The notes: generated by a model not told the origin, from the sequence alone. A stretch of 64,000 nucleotides of DNA from CAZHFW01 sp964531675 (GCA_964531675.1 CAZHFW010000003.1:1-64000), one strand, 5' to 3'. Counted from the stretch's first letter, positions 51,097 to 61,337 are shown. Numbers and translations are program-made.

Positions 51097-52509
51097 TCAC
51101 AGCACCTCGCCCAGCGCCGAGCAGAGCCTCTGGACCTCTTCGAGGGAGTTGTAGTGCTGGAAGCTCACCCGCGCCACGCCGGTCTCGGGCTTGATGTTGA
51201 GCCCGGCATCCGCGCTCATCGCGTCCACGAGCCGCTTGGAGTACGCGTGCCCCCAGCGCATCCCGATGTTGTGCTGCGCAAGATGCTTTGAGATCTCCGG
51301 CGGCGTGACCTTCGTGCTCGTGAACGCGATCGTCGCGACCCGCGATCCATCCCCGACGTCGGGCCCGATGATCCGCACGCCATTCTTGGCCTTCAGGTAC
51401 TCGATCACCCGCGCCTGAAGCTCCTCTTCGATGCTTCGGATGACGCCGAAGGCTCGCTCGAAGAGGACGCGGTCGGGGGGAAGCGGGAACTGGTCGCACG
51501 TGTGCCCCCCACCGCTGCAGCCGCAGGTCCGCGGAGGCCTGTGTTCCGCGAGGCGCGTGAGCTGGTCCATGTACTCGGGCAACGCCGCGACGCCCACCGC
51601 GCCCTCGTGATTGGCGTTCCCGAGCTCCCACTTGTAAGGCCCGATGCTGGGATCGATGAAGTAGTGGTTCGGGCCGACCAGATCGCTCATCGCATCGTGC
51701 GTGCCGAACATCGCGGCCATGTGCGGGCCGAAGACCTTGTACGTCGAATACACGTACCAGTCGCACCCGAGCTGTCCCATATCGGGGGGGCGGTGCGGCG
51801 CGTAGGCGACGCCGTCAACCAGAATCCGCGCTCCCACGCTGTGCGCCACGTCGGCCGCAGCACGCACGTCCCAGACCTCGCCCAGGATGTTGGAGACCTG
51901 AGGCATGAGCACGAGCAACGTCTTGCTGTTGACCAGCGTGCGCAATCGATCGATCGAGGGTCGCCAGAGCGTCTTGCCTGTGCGTGCATCACGAACAGGC
52001 TCCGCCTGCCAGGGCACGATCGTGTACCCGCGGGCGCCGAGCCTGACCCAGGGACCAACGTTGGCCTCGTGCCCCGCGGTGCAGACCACGATCTGATCGC
52101 GGTCCACGAGCCTGGTGCTCAGAGGCTTCATCCCCTCGGGCACGCGTCCGGGCGCGAGCGCTGCTGCCCGCGCATCCGCATACGCCGACGCGATCTCGTA
52201 GCATAGGACCGTGGACGAGGACCCGAAGATCACATCGCCAAGCCCCTTGCCCACCGCCTCATCGCCCGCACGGCCCGCGTGCCCATTCAGAAAGACCTTC
52301 ACGACTTCACGGGCCCGCGGGATGAACTGGCTCGCGTACTTGGAGAGCGGATAGTCGCCCCCGAGCTGGACAAACGACGTCTCCATGTACCGACGCATCG
52401 CGTCGATCACGCAGCGCGGCAGCTGGGATCCGCCCGCGTTGTCCATGAAGACCGTCGAACCCGCAAGTGCCGGGAAAAAGCCGCGAATCTGGGGAATCAG
52501 CGCGAGCAT
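51097..52509 (-). CDS. class V aminotransferase, cysteine-desulfurase-like
   Basis: 470 residues, longer than SufS (about 405). The start at 52509 has GGGAGG six bases upstream. Class V features are STVFMDNAGGSQLPR, TAGHEANVGPWVRL, GARILVDGVAYAPH and the PLP Lys in YVYSTYKVFGPHM. An extra loop with three Cys (PRTCGCSGGGHTCDQF) sits before the small domain and could bind a metal. The usual desulfurase Cys loop is not obvious, so the substrate is open: cysteine desulfurase, selenocysteine lyase or an ergothioneine-type lyase are options. It stands alone. Confidence 0.78.
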   Translation of the reverse strand: MLALIPQIRGFFPALAGSTVFMDNAGGSQLPRCVIDAMRRYMETSFVQLGGDYPLSKYASQFIPRAREVVKVFLNGHAGRAGDEAVGKGLGDVIFGSSSTVLCYEIASAYADARAAALAPGRVPEGMKPLSTRLVDRDQIVVCTAGHEANVGPWVRLGARGYTIVPWQAEPVRDARTGKTLWRPSIDRLRTLVNSKTLLVLMPQVSNILGEVWDVRAAADVAHSVGARILVDGVAYAPHRPPDMGQLGCDWYVYSTYKVFGPHMAAMFGTHDAMSDLVGPNHYFIDPSIGPYKWELGNANHEGAVGVAALPEYMDQLTRLAEHRPPRTCGCSGGGHTCDQFPLPPDRVLFERAFGVIRSIEEELQARVIEYLKAKNGVRIIGPDVGDGSRVATIAFTSTKVTPPEISKHLAQHNIGMRWGHAYSKRLVDAMSADAGLNIKPETGVARVSFQHYNSLEEVQRLCSALGEVL

Positions 52510-52613
52510 TCCAGACCTCCCATGATCAATCACCGACAACCGGCACGTCACTCGTGCCGCCCCGCGTCCCCCGCCCGAGACGAGTCCTCGAGTCGTGGGA
52601 TCCTGACCAACAC

Positions 52614-54506
52614 TTACGCCCGAGCCTCAAGCTCTTCCCACCGCGCGTACAGCGCCGCCACGCGAGCCTGTGCCTCGCCCAGCTTCTGCGCCACCTCGCG
52701 CGACTTGCCCCGGTCCGCCGACATCGCCAGCTCGTTCAGCTTCGCCTCAAGCTGCCGCACCTCAGCCTCCGCCTTCTCGATGGTGCCCTGCATGTTCTTG
52801 AGCTCCTGCTGCTCCTTGTAGACCAGCTTCACCTTTTTCGGCGCCGCTGGTGCGGGCGTGAACTTGGCCGGCTCGACCGGCACGCTCCCGCCCTTGCCCT
52901 CGCGCTTCCGTACCGCCTCGAACTGGTCGTAGTCCGCGAAGTACCGCGCCCCGCCCTTGCCGTCCAGAGCCAGGATCTTGCTCGCCAGCCGACCAAGCAT
53001 CGCGCGGTCGTGCGTCACCAGCAGGATCGCGCCGGGGAACTCTTCCAGGCTCTCCTCCAGCACTTCGAGCGACGGGATGTCCAGGTCGTTGGTCGGTTCG
53101 TCGAGCACCAGCACGTCCGCCGGCTCGAGCATCAGCCGCGCGATGTGGATCCGCGCCTGCTCACCGCCCGACAGCGCCCGCACCGGGTTCTTCAGCTGCT
53201 CCTTGGTGAACAGGAACCGCTGCGCCCACGAGTTCACGTGGATCGGCCGCCCGCGATAGATCACCGAGTCCGACTGAGGCGAAAGCGTGTCCCCGAGCGT
53301 CATCCCCGGATCAAGCTCCGTCCGATGCTGGGAGAACACCACCACCTTCAGATTGTCCGCGTGCTGAATCGTCCCGGGCGGGGGCGTGCTCGGCGGCACG
53401 CCGATCGCGTCCTTGGCCGCCTGGATCGCCTCGGGCGTCGGCGCATCCGGCTCCAGATCCCCCTTGAGCACCTTGATCAACGTCGACTTGCCCGATCCGT
53501 TCGGACCCATGAGGCCCAGGCATTCGCCAGGCGAGAGCACCATGTCCACGTCGGTGAAGAGTCGTTTCCCGCCGATCGACTTGGTGATGGCCCGCGCGAC
53601 GATGAGCTTGAGCGTGCGCCGCTCGGTCGCGCTGAAGTCGATCGCCGCCGCCTTCGCCGGCGCGTTCCGCGCCCGCAGCTCGGCCAGTTCATCCATGCGT
53701 TCGTAGGAGTCCGCGATCCGCGCCTTGGACTTGGTGCGCCGTCCTTCGGGCCCGCGGGCCAGCCACTTCAGATCCAGACGCACCTGCCCCGCCAGCGCCT
53801 GTTCCTGCCGCGCCTGCCCGTCCAGGAACTCGGTCTTCCGCCGCAGAAACTCCGAGTAGTTTCCGTCCACCGAGAACGTCCCCGCGGGATAGCTCCGGGC
53901 CAGCTCCACGATGCGCGTCGCCACCGACTCCAGGAACGCGCGATCGTGCGTCACCACCACCGACGCGAACTTCGCGCCGCGCAGCAGCTCCTCGAGCCAG
54001 GCGATCCCTTCCACGTCCAGATGGTTCGTGGGCTCGTCCAGCATCAGCACGTCGGGCTCCTTGGCCAGCTCGCGCACGATCGCCAGCCGCTTGCGCTGCC
54101 CGCCCGAGAGCGAGTCGCAGTGCTGTTCCAGGTTCTCGAAGCCCGCCCGGTCCAGCGCCAGGTGCGCCGCCAGGTCGATCTCATAGTCATCATGGAACTG
54201 CGGGAGCTTCCCCGCCGCCATGGCCTCGTGCAGGTTGCTGGTGATCGCCGAGAGCACCGTCGCGCCTTCGGGGAACACGTCCTGCTGGGCGACGTACGCC
54301 GCCCGCACGCCCTTCCTCGTGACGACCTTGCCCTCGTCCGAGTCGAGCTGCCCCGCGAGGATCTTCAGGAGCGTGGACTTCCCCGACCCGTTTGGCCCGA
54401 TCAGCGCGAGCCGCTCCCGTTCATGCACGGAAAACTCGACGCCCGAAAAGAGCGTCCGGCTGCCGTAGGTCTTGGAAAGGTCTTTGGCGGTGAGACAAAA
54501 AGCCAT
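52614..54506 (-). CDS. uup: ABC-F ATPase, Uup-like
   Basis: 630 residues without membrane helices. Two ATPase domains have Walker A LIGPNGSGKST (near 36) and LMGPNGSGKST (near 330), signatures LSGGQRKRLAIVREL and LSGGEQARIHIARLM, and Walker B MLDEPTNHLD and VLDEPTNDLD. A C-terminal coiled coil (about 560-630, EQQELKNMQGTIEKAEAEVR) is a Uup feature. ABC-F proteins bind the ribosome E site or aid DNA-linked functions in Uup. The N-terminal leader region overlaps the start of a repeat element upstream. Confidence 0.92.
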   Translation of the reverse strand: MAFCLTAKDLSKTYGSRTLFSGVEFSVHERERLALIGPNGSGKSTLLKILAGQLDSDEGKVVTRKGVRAAYVAQQDVFPEGATVLSAITSNLHEAMAAGKLPQFHDDYEIDLAAHLALDRAGFENLEQHCDSLSGGQRKRLAIVRELAKEPDVLMLDEPTNHLDVEGIAWLEELLRGAKFASVVVTHDRAFLESVATRIVELARSYPAGTFSVDGNYSEFLRRKTEFLDGQARQEQALAGQVRLDLKWLARGPEGRRTKSKARIADSYERMDELAELRARNAPAKAAAIDFSATERRTLKLIVARAITKSIGGKRLFTDVDMVLSPGECLGLMGPNGSGKSTLIKVLKGDLEPDAPTPEAIQAAKDAIGVPPSTPPPGTIQHADNLKVVVFSQHRTELDPGMTLGDTLSPQSDSVIYRGRPIHVNSWAQRFLFTKEQLKNPVRALSGGEQARIHIARLMLEPADVLVLDEPTNDLDIPSLEVLEESLEEFPGAILLVTHDRAMLGRLASKILALDGKGGARYFADYDQFEAVRKREGKGGSVPVEPAKFTPAPAAPKKVKLVYKEQQELKNMQGTIEKAEAEVRQLEAKLNELAMSADRGKSREVAQKLGEAQARVAALYARWEELEARA

Positions 54507-54540
54507 CGTGAAGAATAGTCACCCGCCCCCCCAACGAAAA

Positions 54541-54673
54541 ACCCAACCCCAACGAGCCCTCCCGCGCAAGCGGAGGGTCGGGCCAGCGGGTCCATCCGCC
54601 TGGAACCCAGAGCGACACAAGCGCATTCCTCATGAAAAACCCCACGCTTGCGCGTGGGGCTCGTTGGGTTTGG
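54541..54673. repeat. inverted-repeat element A between uup and nuoF
   Basis: The ends are mirror images: CCCCAACGAGCCCT on the left and GGGCTCGTTGGG on the right. Each end carries a hairpin: CCCTCCCGC...GCGGAGGG (54557-54577) and CCCCACGC...GCGTGGGG (54640-54659). The left-hand hairpin is a close relative of that in element B at 60563-60753. The element occupies most of the gap between uup and nuoF, and its right hairpin probably ends the nuoF transcript. Confidence 0.7.
54640..54659 (-). terminator. hairpin after nuoF (part of element A)
   Basis: CCCCACGC/GCGTGGGG, 8 bp with a TTGC loop, 28 bases past the nuoF stop. On the minus strand it is followed by TTTTTCATGAGG, so it fits an intrinsic terminator. 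Confidence 0.7.
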
Positions 54674-54687
54674 GATGGATTGGCGTC

Positions 54688-56115
<1,428 letters not shown>

Positions 56116-56329
56116 CAGCACACCTTTGCAGAACAGGCCGGGCGTCGGAACGCCAAAGCCTGATGGATCGCGGACTCCCAGCCTGTTCGGGGCGGGGCAG
56201 GGTCCGATTCTACGTCCCAAACCCCGGCCCAGCACAAATACCACCCACCCCGGAACCCGTGGGCGGGCGGAACCGGATAATGGTATCCTCTAGGGAGACC
56301 ACCCAAAAAGGGTATCGAAGGAGGTCGCG

Positions 56330-57214
56330 GTGTCCCAGCAGATGCCACCCGATCCAGCTCGCGATCCGATCGGCCGCATCCCCTGGTCCAGCGCTCCCGC
56401 GGATCAGCGTGAGCTGCAACGGATCTGCCGTGATCTGGACGAGCTGGCGGTTGAACTGACGCGCACCAGCGCGCGCACACGCATCAGCATTCATGCGGTC
56501 CGTCTGGCGGGCGTTTCGGAAGACGCGGTCCGGCTCGAGCGCCTGCAGGTGCAGGGGTTCTTCGGGCTGGAGCGCAACGTTCCGCATGCGCCCATCGCGT
56601 TTCTGCTTCCCGCGACCGGATCCGGGCCGCCCGGGCCGCTGCACACGCTTGACGGCCGTCCGCTGGCCGCTGCCTCGCCCATTCTTGAGCAGTTCTGCAC
56701 CAGGCCCTTCCCCGAGATCCGCGTGCGCGAATCGGGAAGTTCGATCCTGAAGATTGTTGAGCTTCCCCCCGAAGCGCAGGGGCACTGCGACGTTGTCGTG
56801 GGCCATCGGGATCACGTGCGCCTGCACCGCGAAGCGTGGCAGGGCGCGATCGAGTTCAGCAGCTGCGTCCGCGTGCCTTCCAGGCTGCTTCACATTCATG
56901 CGTACACGCACCGCTCGATCCAGATCGGAGAGTCCTCCACGACACGGATGTACCGTGCGGGGCTCTCGGGCGCACCGATCGATCGGAGCTTTGACCAGAT
57001 TGCCGAGTTCCCCGGGCCGACGCGGAGCCGGGCGGGGGCGCCGGTGCAAGGCGGGGACGCCGCTCGCGTGCTGGGGATCGCCGCTGCGATGTTCGAATCG
57101 GCGGGCTGGCCCGTGCACGAGTTCGAGCACCACCACGTGAGCGTGCCCATGCCCGTCTGGGGCGCGGAATACGCGGTCGGCCTGAGTCTGCGCCCGCCCA
57201 CGGCGTCACCCTGA
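56330..57214 (+). CDS. unknown-family protein, first of three paralogues
   Basis: 294 residues from a GTG start with GGAGG five bases upstream. The shared core runs from ISIHAVRLAGVSEDAVRLER through LLHIHAYTHRSIQ to EFEHHHVSVPMPVWGAEYAV. The last block lines up with DEFTGYRMDVRMPLWSVEHL and DEFTGYRTRAENPLWSMEYV in the next two genes. No signal, membrane segment or known active site is seen. It reads away from nuoF and begins after a region with GATAAT. Function is unknown; it seems a planctomycete-type family. Confidence 0.75.
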   Translation: MSQQMPPDPARDPIGRIPWSSAPADQRELQRICRDLDELAVELTRTSARTRISIHAVRLAGVSEDAVRLERLQVQGFFGLERNVPHAPIAFLLPATGSGPPGPLHTLDGRPLAAASPILEQFCTRPFPEIRVRESGSSILKIVELPPEAQGHCDVVVGHRDHVRLHREAWQGAIEFSSCVRVPSRLLHIHAYTHRSIQIGESSTTRMYRAGLSGAPIDRSFDQIAEFPGPTRSRAGAPVQGGDAARVLGIAAAMFESAGWPVHEFEHHHVSVPMPVWGAEYAVGLSLRPPTASP

Positions 57215-57215
57215 T

Positions 57216-57244
57216 TTGCATCCGGGAGACAAAAACTCAATAAT
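57216..57244 (+). promoter_or_regulatory. possible promoter of the 57347 gene
   Basis: TTGCAT (57216-57221) and AATAAT (57239-57244) are 17 bases apart in the most AT-rich patch of this region, about 100 bases before the start codon. The -10 matches the consensus at five of six bases, the -35 at three. Confidence 0.4.
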
Positions 57245-57346
57245 CACATTGTTCGGGGGTGTCTCGAACCATGTATCTGCTGTTGTAAGCCGCCGGGCGG
57301 ATCGTGCGCAGGCGGGGTATTCTGTGCCGCCTCGGAACTGTGCACC

Positions 57347-58630
57347 ATGAGCGAGCCCGATCCAGCTGAAGCCGGCGGCCAGAACGAAGCGGACCGGCTC
57401 GCGCATATCCGTGCGGTCGGGGCGCGGGTGCGGACCGAGCTCCGCGTGCTTCTGAACCAGGTTCCGGACGAGCACGCGCCGGTGTCGGCGCTGAGCCGCT
57501 GGATCAACGTCAATCGGTCGGTCTGCCACCGCTCGGTCGCTGCGGCACGCGTCGAGGGGGACGCAGCGGACGTGCTCCGCGAGCTGCCGGGCGTCGACGG
57601 ACTCGAACAGTTCGTGCAGGGTTTCCTGTCGCGCGGGATCGACCCGGTGATCTGCGCCCGCGGCGCTTCGGCGGTCGAGGATTACAAGAAGCTCATCGGC
57701 CGTTCCGGCGGCAGCCAATCCAAGCTCGTGCGCATGATCGAGGGCCTGCAGCGCGACGAGGCCGCAGGGTCCTTCGAGGATCTGGGCAGCGAAACCATGC
57801 TCCTGCGCCAGCGCTGGCACGAGCTGGCGGTGCAGATGACCGGCCTGGAGTCGGAAACCCTCGTGGTCATCCACGCGGTGCGCATGGCCTCTGACGAGCC
57901 GAGGCAGTACGACTGGGCCGGACTCAGCGGAAACCTGGGGATCACACGCCGTCAGAAGCACCTGCCCATCGTGATGATCCGACGCCATGTCCACGGCCCG
58001 ACCAACGAGGGTTACCAGTCGCTCCGCGGGAAACCCATGGAGCCCGGGCAGACGCGCATGCTCATCCCCGAGTTCTGCTCGTCACCCCTGCCTCAGGTCG
58101 TGACCCGCCATTACCCGGCGCACCTGGTGCAGCTCATCGATCCGAGCCAGAACGCTGCCGATCCGCTCGACGTGATCATCGGCCAGCGCATCCTGGCGAC
58201 CGAGGCCAAAGAGCGCCGCAAGGACGGGCACAAGTTCACCATGCTCCCGCGCGTTCCCGCCAAGCGGCTCGTGATGGATGTGCACCTGCACGATTCGGTG
58301 CCGCGCGGGTCACGGATCGGTGGACGGCAGTTCTTCGCGGGCTCGGTCTCCCTGGCGGGCAACCCCGCCGAGCGGTGGTTCGATCGCCTGGACGACCTCC
58401 CGACACCCCGTACCTTGGGCCGTGGCCTGCTCGACACCGACTGTGCGGGCAACCCCCGACACCAGGAAATGACCCGGTGGATCTTCGACCAGGTGGGATG
58501 GAACCCCGATGAGTTCACCGGGTATCGCATGGACGTGCGCATGCCGCTGTGGTCCGTGGAGCACCTGCTGCACTTCCCCGCGCCCGATTTCATGCCCGAT
58601 GAACACGGCCTCTCGCCCGATCTGGCGTGA
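57347..58630 (+). CDS. unknown-family protein with N-terminal HTH-like region, second paralogue
   Basis: 427 residues. The first 150 residues are extra compared with the other copies and include a helix-turn-helix-like segment (VSALSRWINVNRSVCHRSVA, near 45-65) and YKKLIGRSGGSQSKLVRMIE. The core has LVVIHAVRMASDEPRQYDWA, RRHVHGPTNEGYQSLRGKPM, PEFCSSPLPQV and MLPRVPAKRLVMDVHLHDSV, all shared with the third copy. It may be a regulator that joins a DNA-binding part to a ligand-binding core (inference). No family name is known to me. Confidence 0.75.
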   Translation: MSEPDPAEAGGQNEADRLAHIRAVGARVRTELRVLLNQVPDEHAPVSALSRWINVNRSVCHRSVAAARVEGDAADVLRELPGVDGLEQFVQGFLSRGIDPVICARGASAVEDYKKLIGRSGGSQSKLVRMIEGLQRDEAAGSFEDLGSETMLLRQRWHELAVQMTGLESETLVVIHAVRMASDEPRQYDWAGLSGNLGITRRQKHLPIVMIRRHVHGPTNEGYQSLRGKPMEPGQTRMLIPEFCSSPLPQVVTRHYPAHLVQLIDPSQNAADPLDVIIGQRILATEAKERRKDGHKFTMLPRVPAKRLVMDVHLHDSVPRGSRIGGRQFFAGSVSLAGNPAERWFDRLDDLPTPRTLGRGLLDTDCAGNPRHQEMTRWIFDQVGWNPDEFTGYRMDVRMPLWSVEHLLHFPAPDFMPDEHGLSPDLA

Positions 58631-58814
58631 GTGCTCTGCCGAACGACGTATCTGCGGTGCATCGCGTTGTTGAAAACGTGAGACCGACCGTCGCGGCACC
58701 GGCGACCGTCGACGAACTTGTGGGTTTCTGACTCGTTTCTGTGCGCAAGGTGCGGTGGATGTTCGATAAAATCCGTCCGCGCTCGCCTCGGAGCGCTCAG
58801 AGGGAGACTGCAGA

Positions 58815-59750
58815 GTGGATTCCAACGATTCGGAGGGGGGCAAACGCCCCGGGGAGCTTGAAAGCCCGCAGTTCGAGTTGAACGCATCGCATCGCCTGCT
58901 GGATGAAGCGGGCGTGATGCTCACGGGTCTTTCCTCTCACGCGTTCGTGAATGTCAAGCTGATCCGGAAGCTCGAAACGCGCCGCGAAGGGGACGTGTAC
59001 GAGTCGGTGACGTGCATGGGGCAGGTGGGCCTGCACTGGTCGCATGCGCGGCTTCCTTACGCCCAGTTCTGGCGCGCGTTGCACGCCGATCAGATGATCT
59101 CCGGCGGATTTCGCACGCTCGATGACAAGCCATTGGCCGAGACCGAAGAGGGGATGATCCTCCGCGAGTTCTCCAGCGGGCCTGTGCCTCGGGTGACCTG
59201 CACCGCGTCGGGAACCTTTGTGGTCCAGACCTTCGAGTTCCCGCACGGCGCTCCCGAGAGCGTGAACCTGTTCTGCGCGATCAAGCACACCGAGCTCCAC
59301 CATCCGGAGCGCGACAGGCTCGGGAACACGTTCGCCATGGTGCCGCGGATCCCAACCAGAGTCTTCATCCAGGATGTCTGGATGCACGACTCGGTGCCGA
59401 ACAAGAACCCGCCGGTCGCGGGCGTGTACCTGCCGGGCAGCCGCCTGCTGGACGGCCCGATCCAGACGCGGAACTTCGACCGCGTCGCGGTGCTGGATGC
59501 CCCGGCATTGCTTGGGAAGGGGCTCGCCCTGGCTTCTCTGAAGGATCACTCGCGCCACACCGAGCTGACCCGGTCGCTGTTTGCAGCCATGGGCTGGCAC
59601 AGCGACGAGTTCACGGGCTACCGCACGCGGGCGGAAAATCCGCTGTGGTCCATGGAGTATGTCACCCACTTCCCGGCGCGGGAACGCACCGGTTGCGGGC
59701 GATGCGCTTCGGGCTGCGGCGCCGAGCCGGTCACGCCTCGGGCTGTTTGA
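58815..59750 (+). CDS. unknown-family protein, third paralogue
   Basis: 311 residues from a GTG start with AGAGGGAG upstream. Core motifs match the second copy: ALHADQMISGGFRTLDDKPL, REFSSGPVPRVTC, MVPRIPTRVFIQDVWMHDSV, then MGWHSDEFTGYRTRAENPLW. The C terminus gains a Cys cluster (TGCGRCASGCG) absent from the others. The last 20 bases overlap the convergent small gene at 59731. A family-wide role cannot be given. Confidence 0.75.
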   Translation: MDSNDSEGGKRPGELESPQFELNASHRLLDEAGVMLTGLSSHAFVNVKLIRKLETRREGDVYESVTCMGQVGLHWSHARLPYAQFWRALHADQMISGGFRTLDDKPLAETEEGMILREFSSGPVPRVTCTASGTFVVQTFEFPHGAPESVNLFCAIKHTELHHPERDRLGNTFAMVPRIPTRVFIQDVWMHDSVPNKNPPVAGVYLPGSRLLDGPIQTRNFDRVAVLDAPALLGKGLALASLKDHSRHTELTRSLFAAMGWHSDEFTGYRTRAENPLWSMEYVTHFPARERTGCGRCASGCGAEPVTPRAV

Positions 59751-59946
59751 TCTCGACTTCTTCGATGATCGTGCGCCGCAGGACCACCGGGCCTTGCGGC
59801 GTCTCCACGCGCTCTTCCTCGACCTGACGGCGGACTTCCTGCTTCGGCGCCGTGGCCTTGCCCGCGGGCGTCTTCACGCCCTGGATCAGGTGTCCGAAGA
59901 ACTGCCCGAGTGAGCGGGCCAGGGATTTCTGGTCGCCCGTGGGCAT
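59731..59946 (-). CDS. small acidic/basic hypothetical protein downstream of nuoE
   Basis: 71 residues: LARSLGQFFGHLIQGVK, a Lys/Ala/Pro linker and a charged C terminus with VVLRRTIIEEVEIKQPEA. No membrane segment or Cys. It begins 10 bases after the nuoE stop and is probably cotranscribed, so it may help complex I. The family is not recognised. Confidence 0.65.
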   Translation of the reverse strand: MPTGDQKSLARSLGQFFGHLIQGVKTPAGKATAPKQEVRRQVEEERVETPQGPVVLRRTIIEEVEIKQPEA

Positions 59947-59955
59947 TGCGCGTGC

Positions 59956-60501
59956 TCAGTGGTGGTGATGACCCGAGGTCCGGGCCTTGTCCAGGATCTG
60001 GGGCACCTGGGAGGGCTTGACGTTCTCGTAGAGGGTCTCGTTGACGAGCATCGCCGGGGCGCTGCCGCAGGAGCCGAGACACTCGAGCTCGATGAACGTG
60101 AACATGCCGTCGTCGGTGGTTTCCGAGACGTCGATGTTGAGGTAGTCCTTGATGGCCTGGGTGAGCTCGGGCTGGCCGCAGAACTCGCAGGCGATGGAAC
60201 GGCAGACCTGGACCAGGTTCTGGCCCTTGGGCTTGAGCCAGTACTCCTCGTAGAACGAGGCGGTGTCGAGGACCTTGGAGGGCTCGATCTTGAGGAACTC
60301 GGCGATCTCGAGCATGGCCTGCGGCGGGATCCAGCCGTAGGCGTGCTGGACCTCGTGGAGGCAGGGGAGCAGAGCGCCCGCCTTGACCTCGTAGCGCGGG
60401 AGCATGTCGCGGGTGAGCCGCTCCTTCATCTCGGAGGTGAGGTAGGGCTCAGCGCGGCGCTCGACTTGCATCGAGCCGGAGTTCTTGGTGATCCAGGCCA
60501 T
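59956..60501 (-). CDS. nuoE: NADH-quinone oxidoreductase subunit E
   Basis: 181 residues. The [2Fe-2S] cluster ligands are Cys 100 and 105 in VQVCRSIACEFCG and Cys 141 and 145 in ELECLGSCGSAPAM, with the spacing of NuoE. YEVKAGALLPCLHEVQHAYG marks the N-terminal helical part. The subunit passes electrons beside NuoF in the NADH-oxidising arm. The C terminus ends in four His, which are part of the natural sequence. nuoF lies 3.8 kb away on the same strand rather than directly downstream. Confidence 0.93.
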   Translation of the reverse strand: MAWITKNSGSMQVERRAEPYLTSEMKERLTRDMLPRYEVKAGALLPCLHEVQHAYGWIPPQAMLEIAEFLKIEPSKVLDTASFYEEYWLKPKGQNLVQVCRSIACEFCGQPELTQAIKDYLNIDVSETTDDGMFTFIELECLGSCGSAPAMLVNETLYENVKPSQVPQILDKARTSGHHHH

Positions 60502-60562
60502 GCCCGGAGGGTAGGAAGCCAGTCGGGGGCGGGGAAGGACGCCACAGGGTGGGGAATCCCCC

Positions 60563-60753
60563 TTGCCAACGAGCCCTCCGCGCCAGCGGAGGGTCGGGCG
60601 GGACGGGCCAACCATCCAAAAACGCGGGACGACCCCGCGTCCGGACCACGGAGGCACCGGACGAACACGCGGCGGCCAGATGGTTGCGCCGGAGCGACCG
60701 GGTGATCAGCCTTTGGGCTTGACCCTCCGCTTGCGCGGAGGGCTCGTTGGCAA
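60563..60753. repeat. inverted-repeat element B upstream of nuoE, highly folded
   Basis: The ends are a perfect 21-bp inverted repeat (TTGCCAACGAGCCCTCCGCG plus C at 60563-60583; complement at 60733-60753). Each end contains an 8-bp hairpin CCCTCCGC/GCGGAGGG. Inside are further inverted pairs: CAACCATC (60609-60616) with GATGGTTG (60679-60686), ACGCGGG/CCCGCGT (60622-60640) and GTCCGG/CCGGAC (60639-60662). It resembles a MITE or a BIME made of REP-like hairpins, and could fold as RNA. Its end sequence is shared with element A. Confidence 0.75.
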
Positions 60754-60777
60754 CGGGGATATGCCGAAGGTTCGGGC

Positions 60778-61188
60778 TTACTGCCTCGGGACTTCTTCGA
60801 GGGAGAGCTTGCCGGTCTGGGCGTCACCCTGCTGGTGGACGTTAAAGACCGAGTGGCCCGGGACCAGCTGGAGGCTGGCGGGGTATCCGGTGTTGCCCGG
60901 GGTGTCGATGGTGATGAAGGCCTTCCAGTCCTGCGCGATGGAGCGCGGGGTGGCCAGGGTGGCGCGGTCGCCGGGGCCGATGCGCTTCTGCGCGACGACG
61001 CTGGACTTGCCGTTGTTGTCGGTCACGGAGATCGCGGCGCCCAGGGGCTGGGGCGTCTGGTTGCGCACATCGGCGCTGAAGCTGTTCTGCTGGCACCCTC
61101 CGAGCGTGACGCTGGCGAGCACGAGCGGAGCGACGCGGATCAGCGAACGGACCGTGAGAGGGCAAGACGCCTTGAGAGCGGGAGACAT
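60778..61188 (-). CDS. putative lipoprotein
   Basis: 136 residues. The signal RSLIRVAPLVLASVTLGG ends in Cys (lipobox LGGC), so it should be lipid-anchored. The remaining 105 residues form a small beta-rich domain (FSADVRNQTPQPLGAAISVT, then AQKRIGPGDRATLATPRSIA). I do not recognise the family. It follows hairpins downstream of the ankyrin gene and is probably a separate unit. Element B lies just downstream. Confidence 0.75.
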   Translation of the reverse strand: MSPALKASCPLTVRSLIRVAPLVLASVTLGGCQQNSFSADVRNQTPQPLGAAISVTDNNGKSSVVAQKRIGPGDRATLATPRSIAQDWKAFITIDTPGNTGYPASLQLVPGHSVFNVHQQGDAQTGKLSLEEVPRQ

Positions 61189-61218
61189 GGCTTCCTTCCC
61201 GGCCGCGGGGGCCGACTG

Positions 61219-61297
61219 TCGCCTCGCCCGGGCCGTCCGGGCCCGAGGCGATGACCGTCACGTTAGACGGGATTTGGGCCCGGGGGTTCCGGGGCCC
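61219..61297 (-). terminator. two hairpins after the ankyrin gene
   Basis: GGGCCC arms at 61276-61281 and 61292-61297 (extended by GG/CC) and TCGCCTCG/CGAGGCGA at 61219-61251 lie 41 and 87 bases past the minus-strand ankyrin stop. Neither is followed by a U-tract. They may end the pyrB-ankyrin transcript. Confidence 0.4.
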
Positions 61298-61337
61298 GAC
61301 TGGTTCCCAAACTGGCGTTCGGGAAGGGCTTCCGGGC

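Noticed and set aside
52467..54518. 683-residue plus-strand frame
   Set aside because: Antisense to the ABC-F ATPase; composition is dominated by Arg, His and Leu, as expected of a shadow.
57981..58020. CAACGAGGGTT as a third copy of the CCAACGAGCCCT repeat
   Set aside because: Only seven bases match, it lies inside a coding sequence, and no hairpin accompanies it.
59956..59970. Four terminal His codons of nuoE as a cloning tag
   Set aside because: No vector or linker sequence is present and the stop and downstream gene follow normally. A natural His-rich tail is the simpler reading.
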